Both the position numbers and the translations under genes were made by a program. Below the pieces are notes generated by a model, which worked only from the letters and a program-made list of their open reading frames with translations, was not told where the DNA came from and ran no database searches. This document shows positions 1 through 9,000 of a DNA stretch of 64,000 nt, piece after piece (position 1 is the stretch's first letter; the number at the start of each line of letters is the position of its first letter). The stretch spans positions 688,761 through 752,760 of the forward strand of contig BFEA01000194.1 in assembly GCA_003427395.1 (NCBI GenBank). The letters run 5' to 3'. This DNA is from Chara braunii. Taxonomy: Eukaryota > Streptophyta > Charophyceae > Charales > Characeae.

Positions 1-1265
1 AAGGCAAGCAGCATGGAAAAGCAGGGAAGATGCGCGGTGGAGATGGCACACACATATCAGTTCCTTTCTTGACATGATGACTGTTAGAATGGGGTATGGT
101 TGCAATTTGATTCTTATGATCGAGTCTTGTTGCAATTTTCTCCATATATCAGTGTGATCTTCCACATAACTTGGAAAGTACCAGAGCCGATGGAAACGGC
201 CAACACCGTCTGCTTGCATTCGCTTCCTTGTCGGCAGAAAATTTGTGTTAAATAAACTGGCCGGTCAGCGTCCTCTCCTTGCATTGTTTTCAGTCCAGCG
301 TCGTGACAACACAAAAATTTCACACAGCATTGACTAGCAAAGGTACGACAAGTTTACGGCAAATAAAAAAAAGTCCACACAAAAAGTGTACCCGTATCTC
401 GCCACCATCTCCAACCTCCATTTACTCCCCAACTTCTTCTCAAAAATAATAATGACAATAACAATGAAAGAATGAACCAGAACCAATGTCTGAATTGTCC
501 TCCTACTGCTAGCCACTCAAAAGGTCCACCATAGCCATCTCATACACCTACCTCCCACCCCAAGCTAATGGGTGTCTCGTACTATGGCCGCCAAGCCTAG
601 CACTACCCCCAAAGTCTTCCTTGTATATGCCAACCAGGTGCAGCGCCAACCAACAAGAATAAGATGCAGACCGCCATAGCCAGGTAAGTTCCTCCGCCAC
701 CCTCCTCCTTGCTCACCGTCTTCCTCCTCCTCTTCCTACTCCCCCGGAGTCTCCTCCTTGGTCCCCTGCATCATATCCAAGGTAGAGGGCCAAGCCCACA
801 TTCTTCCTCCCCAGCGTTGCTAGACTGAGCGCTCGCTCCACCATCGTGTCGTCCAAACTTCCACGCTGCAAATGAGGAAGAGCTCTTTGCTGCTTCCCTT
901 GATATACCGGAGTAGTGCCTCTTCTTGCGTTGGTTTCGAGGCCGGGTGGCCTCAAGTCTACCCTGTACCTTCCCCATTGCGGAGGGAAACATCATTGCAG
1001 TCGGACGGATATCCCGTCTTGCAGGCTCTAGACTCAGCAACTGGACCGGTGCCCCTAGCCTCGTAAACCTACCGGACTTCTAAAAATTCCTTCGGCCTCT
1101 AAAAGTCCTAAGTTCTCCTAACTTTATGCCTACCCTACGCGCTACTTGAGCATTTCCCATCCTGCGCGGGCCTAGCCTGTTCCTACTTCCGCTGCACCCT
1201 CACAAAAGCACGGCTTCAGGTGAAAACCGGGCCCGGGGGCCTTCTCAGCACACAAGTACCCTGGC
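1..1265. other. Intergenic DNA, nothing recognised
   Basis: No open frame here resembles a known family. The frames present are short and overlap on both strands, and I see no RNA gene. The end of the stretch (about 1218-1235) has a decayed match to the CCCGGTTT hairpin head found in many short retroposons of this window, too degraded to call. Confidence 0.5.
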
Positions 1266-1268
1266 CGG

Positions 1269-1290
1269 TCACACACACACACACACACAC
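1269..1290. repeat. (AC)n microsatellite
   Basis: Uninterrupted AC dinucleotides, about 11 units. Confidence 0.95.
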
Positions 1291-1499
1291 CCAAGCAATC
1301 ATGCAGTGATCATGCACACACACGGAAACGCAGCAATCATGCAAACTCACGTACTGAGGGATCTTCGCAGATACGGGGATCTCAGCAAGTCACTCAGTCC
1401 AGCGACAAAACTCAGGAAACAGCAGGCCTTTCAGTCTGGGATTTCACATCACAGGTCATTACAATACCATCTTATCCTGGGCTGTAACCTACGCTATGT

Positions 1500-2220
1500 T
1501 ATCCAAAATACTTAGTCTATGTCATCTCCTCCTAGACTGTCTTTGTTCCATCTTATCCAGAATACTTGGTCTATAGGTCTATACCATCCAGAATACTTAG
1601 TCTATACCATACTTAGGTTTTGTTGTCTATACCATACTTAGGTTTTGTTCCATCTTCTCCAGAATACTCGGTTTATAGGTCGATACCATCCAGGATACTT
1701 AGTCTATACCATACTTAGGACTTGGTCTATACCATACTTAGTCTATACCATCTTACCCTAGGCTATTTTTGTTCCACACATCGCAGTTGTCCACTCCCCT
1801 ACACTGTATTCTCCTATATACTATCCTCTTCTGAGCATATAAACACTTGGCCTCTCAAACACTTAGTCATATCCAGAAAATACTTAGCCTATAAACACTT
1901 AGTCTATACCATCTTATACAAGCTATGCCACTCCAGAAAATACTCATGCGCTGGGTATAGACCAGCAAAATGCTTGATACTTAGCCTATCTATAAACACT
2001 ACGTCCATACCATCTTATACAAGCTATGTCACTCCAGAAAATACTTAGCCTATCTATAAACACTTAGTCTATACCATCTTATAAAAGCTATGTCACATGC
2101 ACTGGGTATAGGCCTGCGAAATGATTCATACTTAACCTATAAACACTTAGTCTATACCATCTTATACTTAGTCTATACCATCTTATACTTAGTCTATACC
2201 ATCTTATACAAGCTATGTCA
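1500..2220. repeat. Minisatellite, unit near CTTAGTCTATACCATCTTAT
   Basis: The phrase CTTAGTCTATACCATCTTAT and shorter variants (CTTAGTCTATACCATAC, CAGAATACTTGGTC) recur irregularly more than ten times, with spacings from about 20 to 70 bases. A longer unit including AAGCTATGTCAC and GGGTATAGRCC repeats at about 1918, 2017, 2083 and 2208. The short frames here are by-products of the repeat. Confidence 0.8.
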
Positions 2221-2546
2221 CATGCGCTGGGTGTATAGGCCAGCAAAATGCTTGATGATTGGACCAGTCACAATTGACTGACTCTGGTCGATACCAACGC
2301 GACACTAGACGACGAGACACTAGACGACGTAGTCGCACATCCTCCAAAGCATCGTATGCACATAACCCCACAAAGGTCCAAATTTTCGACAAATTTGCCG
2401 CAATGCCACGAGGCTGCAGTAATTGTGGACAAGCTTGGCTAGAGCCCTCCCATGGGACCGACAGGAGTTCCATGGAATGAACCATACAGGTCCCAAACTT
2501 TCAGATGATCCACCAGATACTGAACGCAGTTCCATGGGGTCCAGAC
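2221..2546. other. Intergenic stretch, nothing recognised
   Basis: Unique-looking sequence between a minisatellite and a short retroposon. Overlapping frames on both strands show no family resemblance. Confidence 0.4.
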
Positions 2547-2635
2547 TTTTTTTTTGTTTTTTGTTCTTTGAATATAAGCTCCTATTGGTGGCGACTCGGG
2601 AGCAAACACCTGCCGGAAACCGGGCCCAGCGTCCG
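2540..2635 (-). mobile_element. Short poly(A) retroposon with GCTGG hairpin head (copy 1)
   Basis: Read on the minus strand, the unit starts near 2635 with GGACGCTGGGCCCGGTTTCC. It continues through an AGGTG...CACCAATAGGA segment and ends in an A-rich tail (the T-rich run at 2547-2573 on the plus strand). The head folds as a short stem around a CCCGGTT loop. The same head plus A tail recurs elsewhere in the window, which marks a retroposed family. No coding capacity is visible. Confidence 0.6.
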
Positions 2636-2942
2636 TGAAGTGTAAGAGAGCACACTCGTGACACTTCCCCACCCACGTTACAGCCTGGGATCTAACAGAC
2701 TTGTTTTTTTAACTTTTTTTTTTTTTTCCGATGGACCACCATGGGGCAGATATTAAACTGATGAGGACAGATACTACACTTGATCTTTTTATGCAAAGAA
2801 AACACAGAACTCGGACATTTGAAAAAAGAGGCCAGCCGGGGGGTAAATACAATGCATGGCTTCTGTAAGTTGTGCTCCATCCTGACGAGCAAGCCCTCGC
2901 TCTTCGTCACTTATTTTTATCCTAATGAATACAATTTCATAT

Positions 2943-2992
2943 GGGACACTGGGCCCGGTTCCCAGCACGTGAGGCTCCAGATTGGAAGACAA
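2943..2992 (+). mobile_element. Short retroposon head fragment (copy 2)
   Basis: This has the head sequence in which the stem is CTGGG/CCCAG around the loop CCCGGTT, against CTGGA/TCCAG in most copies. The change is therefore on both sides of the stem. No poly(A) tail remains; a G-rich run follows. Confidence 0.5.
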
Positions 2993-3179
2993 GGGGTGGG
3001 GGGAGGGGGGGGAGTTTGAATGGAACAACTCTAAGAAAGGGCAAAGAGGTATGCAGAGTACCTAGCCCACAGACATATGAGAGATTTTCTCAGCTGGTGC
3101 ATCGAAGAGGTACTCACACAGCAAAAGCAAAAAAAAGAGTTTTACGGCAAACTATTTCCTTTCATCACGTATGGTGAAA

Positions 3180-3975
3180 GGATGTCCACATAGACACAGC
3201 ACATGCACGTGGCATTCACTGTTCCAATATACGTGGTGTGCATGCAGAGGGCACAGAGAGTGCATGCATGCTTGATACACACGTGGAATATAGTGTACCC
3301 AAAGTACATACACAGTATGTGCATAGCACATACATAGTACCTATTTAGCACATCATAAGTATGTGCATAGCACATATACGTGGTGTGCATGTCGGGCATA
3401 GAGAGTGCAGAGTGCATGCATCCTTGATACACACACACGTAGAACGTAAAACATAGCGTATCTTAGTACCGATTCAGCACATGGTATGTGCATAACACAC
3501 ACATATTACCTGTTTAGCACATCATAAGTATGTGCATAGCACATGTACGTGGTCTGCCCGGCGCCCACAGCACACACATAGTACCTATTTAGTACATTAT
3601 GAGTGTGCGCATAGCACATATACGTGGTGTGCATGTAGTGCATAGAGAGAGTGCATGCATGCTTGATACACACACACGCAGAGTACCGATTTAGCACATA
3701 GTATGTGCATAGCACACACATAGGATCTGTTTAGCACATCATAAGTATGTGCATAGCACATATACGTGGGCTCCCCAGAGCGCATAGCACAGACGTAGTA
3801 CCTATTTAGCACATATACGTGGTGCGCATGCTGGGCATAGAGAGAGTGCATGCATGCTTGATACACACGCACGTACAACATAGTGCATCCAAAGTACATA
3901 GACAGTATGTGCATAGCATGGGCATAGTACCCATGTAGCACATCATAGGTATGCCCATTTTCCACATACCAAGCA
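3180..3975. repeat. Degenerate satellite block with TATGTGC/GCACATA palindromes
   Basis: Irregular tandem units carry the phrases TATGTGCATAGCACATA (a perfect 7-bp inverted repeat around ATA), TACGTGGTGTGCATG and GTGCATGCATGCTTGATAC. The last recurs near 3261, 3411, 3650 and 3843. Minus-strand frames through it (Met/Cys/Tyr/His-rich) are translations of the repeat and are not called as genes. Confidence 0.75.
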
Positions 3976-4339
3976 ACACAGATAAGGAAAAAACAACGAC
4001 TGTCCAGTGTCTGGACAGATGTTGATATACCATTTAATATTTATCCTTGGAGGACTTTCCAAGGAGCTTCAATCGGATGGCAACAACTTCGAAAAGTGTC
4101 CTAGTTCACAGACTAAAACGGGTAAATAATTTCAAATAAACAAAGCTTATAACTTATAAGGTGATCCTAAGATGAACAATGAACAGAGAGAAGAAGTAAA
4201 GACTTCATGAGGAGAAAGTAGAAATTGAAGAAGGGGTTTTGTGTCCACTTCTTCTTTCTTTCCCAGTCTGTACATTTCTTCTAGCTTTCTAAAGGAAGGA
4301 GGGAGGGGGAGGTGGGTGGGGGATTCGGGTTGCGGCACT
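3976..4339. other. Flank of the minus-strand exon at 4340
   Basis: No gene seen. In the orientation of the neighbouring minus-strand exon this is downstream sequence and may hold its 3' UTR, but I see no definite polyadenylation signal. Confidence 0.3.
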
Positions 4340-5313
4340 TCACGGACTGAAATAGAAGTCCTTGTCCTCGTCTGGATCTTCGCTGTCGTCCATGGGGTCG
4401 TCATTGCCTCTCCTACAACGATGAAGCTCTTCGCACTTTGATAGTGATGTTTGCGCTAGTTTTTGGAGCTGGGCTGAAACTTGGGCTAGTTTTTGCAGTG
4501 GGGCTGAGACTTGGACAGCGTTCTGACTCACTGGGAACGCCGCACCCTTGTTGTCCGCATTCTTATTCCTGTTCGGATCGCAGTCCTCTGGACACTTTGC
4601 TGTGAGGGAACTCACCGAGGAGAAGCACATCGAGTTCGAGTTCACTGATCTTGCGCCGCGGCCTGCCATCTTTCTCTCCCTTTTTTCCCTCTCGAGCTGT
4701 GCTCTGTATTTCTTCCTGAGGTAGAAGTCCACAAACCTGTCCATCTTGCGCTGCTCCGCCTTGCTCTGGAACAAGCTCCTCTCCTCCTCTTCACTTGCTG
4801 GAGACACGTCCTCAGAGCCATCAGTATCAGGTTCCGTCATGCAGCTTTCACCGACCGTACACTTGCCAAGGGCACTTTTTGATCTTACCACCGCTCCCAC
4901 CTGTGTAGTGGTCCCCGTCGAACCTCCAATTCCGCTCACACGATGGCTGCCGTTCATGACGCTGGTACCTGCAATGGCCCCGCCCGACTCCTGCGTGCCA
5001 CCATCAACCTCTACAATACTTGACAGCCTTGCCTTCGTCCTGTTCAGGCTGGCCGCGCTCCGTACCATCTCTCTCGCCGCTCTGTGCGCAGCCATCATTG
5101 CAGACACCCCCAACCTCTTCCCAGTCAACATGTTCCATTGAGGTTTGGCTGTTAATGATGATGCTGCCTGTGGGTCACAGGCTGGGTTCTGTACCTTCGT
5201 TTGCTGCTTTCCAGATGCGGTGCTTTGAGATCGAGGCGCCACGCGTCGACGCCTTGGAGAGCGAATCGGTTCAAAAACCTTGGCGTAGCACTGGGTAGAA
5301 GTTTTCCCGGGCA
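4340..5313 (-). CDS. Hypothetical charged protein, probable terminal exon
   Basis: An open frame of about 327 codons ends at a stop at 4340 with an acidic tail (DDSEDPDEDKDFYFSP). It includes a basic, Glu/Lys/Arg-rich stretch (EQRKMDRFVDFYLRKKYRAQ) likely to be helical, Ser/Gly/Thr-rich linkers, and an 11-residue near-repeat (AQVSAQLQKLAQ type). The frame does not begin with ATG. On the minus strand a pyrimidine-rich run ending in TTGCCCCAG precedes GTGCCCGG (about 5305-5320), which looks like a 3' splice site, so this is probably a last exon whose earlier exons lie to the right. The first in-frame Met is deep inside (MLTGKRLG). I do not recognise the family. Composition and sustained coding bias, unlike the shadow frames around it, support a real host gene, but it could be an isolated long frame. 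Confidence 0.45.
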
Positions 5314-5323
5314 CCTGGGGCAA

Positions 5324-6110
5324 AACGAAACATACAAGTATAAAGGCAAATGAGTCAAGGACAACGTTGAACGGCAGTCGTTGATCGCCTCAGCTGGGTT
5401 CCACCGAGGGAGGGATAAACTTCATCGCGTCTCCCAGGACTTCGTCTCTCTCTTCTTTATTACTTTGTCTTTTTGGATTACGTTGCTTCTTGGATTATGT
5501 GGTGTTTTTCTAAGGGTTTGCTTGAATTGCTCGTTAATTTCATGCCAAGCACACTGCCAATCGGACTTGATTGCTCTTCACATGCATCGCATGTTTCATT
5601 CATTCACAGTTGAAACAAATACGATGGAACCCCCCATCGTTAATGGGGTCCACCTGGGAACTCGGCAGTGCAGGGCACAATGCAAGAACATAGTACACAC
5701 TATCTCTGGAGTAAGTAGCAGGTATGGTTGCACTTCTTGCCTCGAACGACAAATGCGCACAAGAACACCGCCTCCCTTGTATGTCGGGCTACCAACTGTC
5801 ATACATAGCTCAAACGGCAAACTCGATGCGGTCCTGACCGCGCAGCCCTGCACCCAAAATGTAACACAATTTCGCACCTGACACTTTAAGCTACAGGCTA
5901 AACAAACCATAAGTAAGTCGACACTGCTATATGAGCTAAAGGCTAAACAAACTATAAGTAAGTCGACGCTGCTGGACAGCGGCAGAGTTACACTGCCGAC
6001 CGTCAGCAGCCCCTGACTGATAGGCTGTCGACTAGCCAACAGATCAACCGATTGGCGCCCACTGGTTGCCCACTTGTCGACGTCCATAAGACGGGGGGAT
6101 TCGATTTCAT
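5324..6110. other. Intergenic with a 50-bp tandem duplication
   Basis: No gene recognised. At about 5890-5975 a unit containing GGCTAAACAAAC.ATAAGTAAG is present twice in tandem. If the exon at 4340-5313 is real, its upstream intron lies here. Confidence 0.4.
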
Positions 6111-6111
6111 C

Positions 6112-6142
6112 TACACACACACGCACACCCACACACACCCAC

Positions 6143-6187
<45 letters not shown>
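6112..6187. repeat. (AC)n microsatellite
   Basis: AC dinucleotides, interrupted at first then pure for the last 40 bases. A shorter CA tract is at about 6552-6573. Confidence 0.95.
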
Positions 6188-6189
<2 letters not shown>

Positions 6190-7290
6190 GGTTGGGACCG
6201 CACTATCGGTCATGCCATTGGGTGTCCATGGCTGAGTGGGTGTGTAGAGTGGGTTTTATGACTGTATCAGATTAGTTTCTCAGACTTACTGCCGTTCTTG
6301 TCAGGGGTTTGGACCGGCAGTCTGCTAGGATTGGAAGGTTGGTGTGAGTAAAGTCGACCACTTTTCTCTCTCAAGGATGGGTATCGCTAACTCTGGGGGA
6401 TAAGGTGAGTCCTTATCCATCCATCAAATGCATCCTGGGCAGACTGTCTGTCCAGGTTCAACCTCCTGATGAGTCGGCAAAAGTCCGACGAAACAGACTG
6501 TTTGGCACAGTCATGCTTTTTTTTATGGACTAGTGTATAGCGAATATGACACCACACACACACACACACACAGATTTGAACCTGCTATGTATTCGTAGAA
6601 AGATTGTTCACCTTGCCACTGAACATGAGCGGAACAGTACAAACACGTTTTTCAAAGGTTAAGTTTTCCTTTGTAGAGCTCTTTCGACTCTGAACTATCT
6701 ATATACCTTGCTTGCCTTCAAATCCCGTTTTCGTAGACGTTCGGCCCTCACCTGCGAATTAGGCTTAAGTATGCGTGAGTTGCAGTTAATAAACGCTTTT
6801 GCCATATCATCCATAACATCCCACGAATTATTTTTTGAGATGAAGATCTCAACGATTCCCTTTCTGTTTTCAGGGAGGAAAACAAAAAACCAAAAAACGC
6901 CCAGGTTGTTGCAGAGGTCGGATTCGGGCTAGGGTCGTACTTCGTAATTATTTTAGTAATTTTTTACTAGTATTATATTTTCTAAGAGAGATTTCTCCAA
7001 AATAGACTGCGTAAAACAACACCCCTTCCCTTATTTACTGGACGGTCGAGGCTGCAATCTTACGTAACTATGGGCGTCCCCGCACGGGACACGAAACGAA
7101 AAACGAAACGAGTGCATCTTCCTGCAGAAAATGGCCAGATTCATCGGTTAGCTATATAACGAGTGTATTTGCCATCTTTCGTGGGCAGATGCATTCGTTT
7201 CGTTTTCGTTTTGTGTGCCGTGGGGCGAGACCCTATGTCTGGCAGAAAGCAATGAGAGGGTATTGAGTCGCATCGCCTCAGTAATTATTG
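6190..7290. other. Intergenic DNA, nothing recognised
   Basis: AT-richer DNA with only short frames. No repeat family or RNA gene was recognised apart from the CA tract near 6552. Confidence 0.4.
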
Positions 7291-7296
7291 TAATTT

Positions 7297-7377
7297 GGGA
7301 CGCTGGACCCGGTTTCCAGCAGGCGCAGCTCCTCACCAACAGAATGGATAACATTTATTGGGAAAAAAAAAAAAAAA
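7297..7377 (+). mobile_element. Short poly(A) retroposon with GCTGG hairpin head (copy 3)
   Basis: It begins GGGACGCTGGACCCGGTTTC, whose GCTGGA/TCCAGC arms pair around CCCGGTT. It continues with GCAGCTCCTCACCAACAGAATGG, here ATGG-terminated, then about 20 bases and a 15-A tail (7363-7377). The shape (head, short body, A tail) matches the copies at 8556 and 41954. Confidence 0.65.
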
Positions 7378-7520
7378 GGATTCGTGGCAGTTCGAATCCC
7401 CACCTTCCCAACCCCCAAAACTAGGGTTTAACTCGATCCACCCGTGGCAGTTGGAATCCCCACCTTCCCAACCCGTAAGTCGTTAACTAGGGTTTACCTC
7501 CACTTACGCTAGGGTTTTCA

Positions 7521-7682
7521 GACACTCTCGATCCAAATCTTTTTTTTTTTTTTTTTTTTTTTTGGACCACTTCTCGATTTATGCGTGTCATCCTTGCGCA
7601 GAGGGGCCATGCTAATCTCCTCCCTCTGAATCGTTCCAATCCTTTCAACGGATGTCCCGAAGGACATTCTCAATCCAAATCT
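7521..7682 (-). pseudogene. U6: U6 snRNA retropseudogene with poly(A) and target-site duplication
   Basis: Read on the minus strand, 7665-7564 follows plant U6 from end to end: a 5' stem-loop GTCCTTCGGGACATCCG, TTGGAACGA, GATTAGCATGGCCCCT, GCGCAAGGATGACACGCATA and AATCGAGAAGTGGTCC. It is followed by about 23 A residues (the T run at 7541-7563). The insert is flanked by a near-perfect direct repeat, 7521-7540 and 7663-7682 (18 of 20 identical; the outer 3 bases overlap the U6 start). Functional U6 genes are made by Pol III and end in T, so a poly(A) tail plus target-site duplication means LINE-type retroposition. The catalytic ACAGAGA box is altered (TCAGAGG, with extra bases before AGATTAGC), so the copy is unlikely to be functional. 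Confidence 0.9.
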
Positions 7683-7734
7683 AATGACAGATCTATGAGC
7701 CGGAATGTATTTTCACATCACACCACCCACCCCC

Positions 7735-7850
7735 TAACCCAACCAGCCCAGTCCTCCTTACCCAACCACCCCCCTTGCCCACTCCCTCTTACCCAACCAC
7801 CCCCCTTGCCCACCCCTCTTACCCAACCACCCCACTCCCCTCTTACCTTT
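7735..7850. repeat. C-rich minisatellite
   Basis: Four imperfect units of about 30 bases built on CTTACCCAACCACCCCCCTT and GCCCACTCCC. It is not a telomere array. Confidence 0.8.
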
Positions 7851-8555
7851 GTTAAAACGATTAATCTTAGCCTCTCTGCATAGTCGCCTTGCTGCCATTG
7901 TTTCTGCAGACGAGCATCAATGCCGTCTCCAGAGACCGCTCACGTACGGTCATTATAGCCGTACTTGGCTCATCTTTCCCTCCAGATGCAGCGAAAATGA
8001 CCTTACGTTCCTCTCTGTTCTTATTCTGCGGTAGAAGGTAGCTGGCCGCTGGTCGGCGGCCGCCATCGGCAAAACCCTGCTACCTGCTGGGTTCCAATCG
8101 CAGCAGGACCAGGACTACAAACATGACAGAGGAATTAAGCCCATCCCATCAACCAAAAACTTTCGGCTCGGAAAAAAAAAAAAAAAAAAAAAAAGTTTGG
8201 CATGAGCATATCCAAGGTCAAGACCTCGTGTTGGTCGGTGAGTTAGTAGGGGTGGACCGGAACAAGTGGAATATATGCCAAAAATAAGGGTGGGGTGGGT
8301 GCATTGGGAGAGAAAGAAGACAGGATACATACCCCGCTTTGCAATCACAGATCGACAAGAGGACGACCAATGAGCGAAATCCAGCAAGGTAGTGTTCAAT
8401 TGTAAGAGTCTGGCGCCTGTGTCCGGGTGAAGAGGTTCTCCCCCCTTGCACAATTAATCCCCTGGGGTCCCAGGGCAATCAATGCTGGCAGGAGTATCAT
8501 GACTTCAAATCCAGTCAAATCCAGTCAAATCCAGTCAAATCCAGTCTGTAAAAAG
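7851..8555. other. Intergenic or intron of the minus-strand gene, with an A tract and a decayed exon-like copy
   Basis: This stretch holds a poly(A) run (8171-8193) after a segment with a CCTGCT/AGCAGG stem (8075-8105). At 8281-8345 a block repeats the end of the SANT-like exon and its splice donor (minus strand GCAAAGCGG then GGTATGTAT). At 8512-8546 a 10-bp AATCCAGTCA unit is repeated about four times. No complete gene is seen. Confidence 0.4.
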
Positions 8556-8683
8556 GGAAGCTGGACCCGGTTTCCAGCAGGTGAAGCTCCCCACCAATAG
8601 ATGGAGCCTCCGCCCAGGTGCTAGTGGTGTCTGCTCGTACCAGCACCACTAACACCGGTGAAAAAAAAAAAAAAAAAAAAAAA
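8556..8683 (+). mobile_element. Short poly(A) retroposon with two hairpins (copy 4)
   Basis: The head hairpin is GCTGGA-CCCGGTT-TCCAGC. It is followed by AGGTGAAGCTCCCCACCAAT and GATGGAGCC. A second hairpin has arms at 8617-8629 and 8644-8656 that pair over 13 positions with one mismatch, and a 23-A tail runs from 8661. It has the same layout as the copy at 41954-42098, but the second stem has entirely different sequence. Confidence 0.75.
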
Positions 8684-8821
8684 GTACCCCACAAGTTATT
8701 GTTGCAACCTCGACCCAGAAAAACGGAGATGTAAAAAAGTTGGTGGACTGGCACGAGGGGGTCATTAAAAAAATGTGCCAAAAAGAAAGGGTGGGTGCAT
8801 TGGGAGAGAAAGAAGACAACA

Positions 8822-8956
8822 TGTACTCCGTGGGCATTCGTTAAACGGATTGGAACGGCACAGAGAAAGAAGATTATTAGCAAATGGCCCCTCACTGCGC
8901 AAGGATGACAGGCATAAATACAGTAAAAAATAAATTGAGAAATGGTTCAAAATTCT
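8822..8956 (+). pseudogene. U6: Degenerate U6 snRNA pseudogene
   Basis: The plus strand follows U6: GGATTGGAACGGCACAGAGA, AGATTATTAGC, ATGGCCCCTCACTGCGCAAG, GATGACAGGCATAAAT and TTGAGAAATGGTTC. The ACAGAGA box (8860-8866) is intact, but there is an extra base block before the 3' end (about 8921-8935) and many substitutions. It is followed by 18 C and 9 A. Short similar sequences AAGACAACATGTA and AAGACACCATACA flank it, a likely decayed target-site duplication. It sits inside the intron that follows the exon ending at 9001. Confidence 0.75.
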
Positions 8957-9000
8957 CCTCCCCCCCCCCCCCCCCCCAAAAAAAAAGACACCATACATAC

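Noticed and set aside
3180-3975. CRISPR-like palindromic repeat array
   Set aside because: Unit spacing is irregular, spacers are themselves repetitive, and the genome is eukaryotic.
3142-4033. Cys/Tyr/Met/His-rich minus frames
   Set aside because: Translations of the TATGTGCATAGCACATA satellite.
5596-6213. 205-codon minus frame with a Val-Cys run
   Set aside because: The N-terminal part is an AC microsatellite and the rest has no family resemblance or coding bias.
7720-7850. Telomere-like CCCTAACCC sequence
   Set aside because: Only a single partial match inside a CCCAACCACCCC minisatellite.
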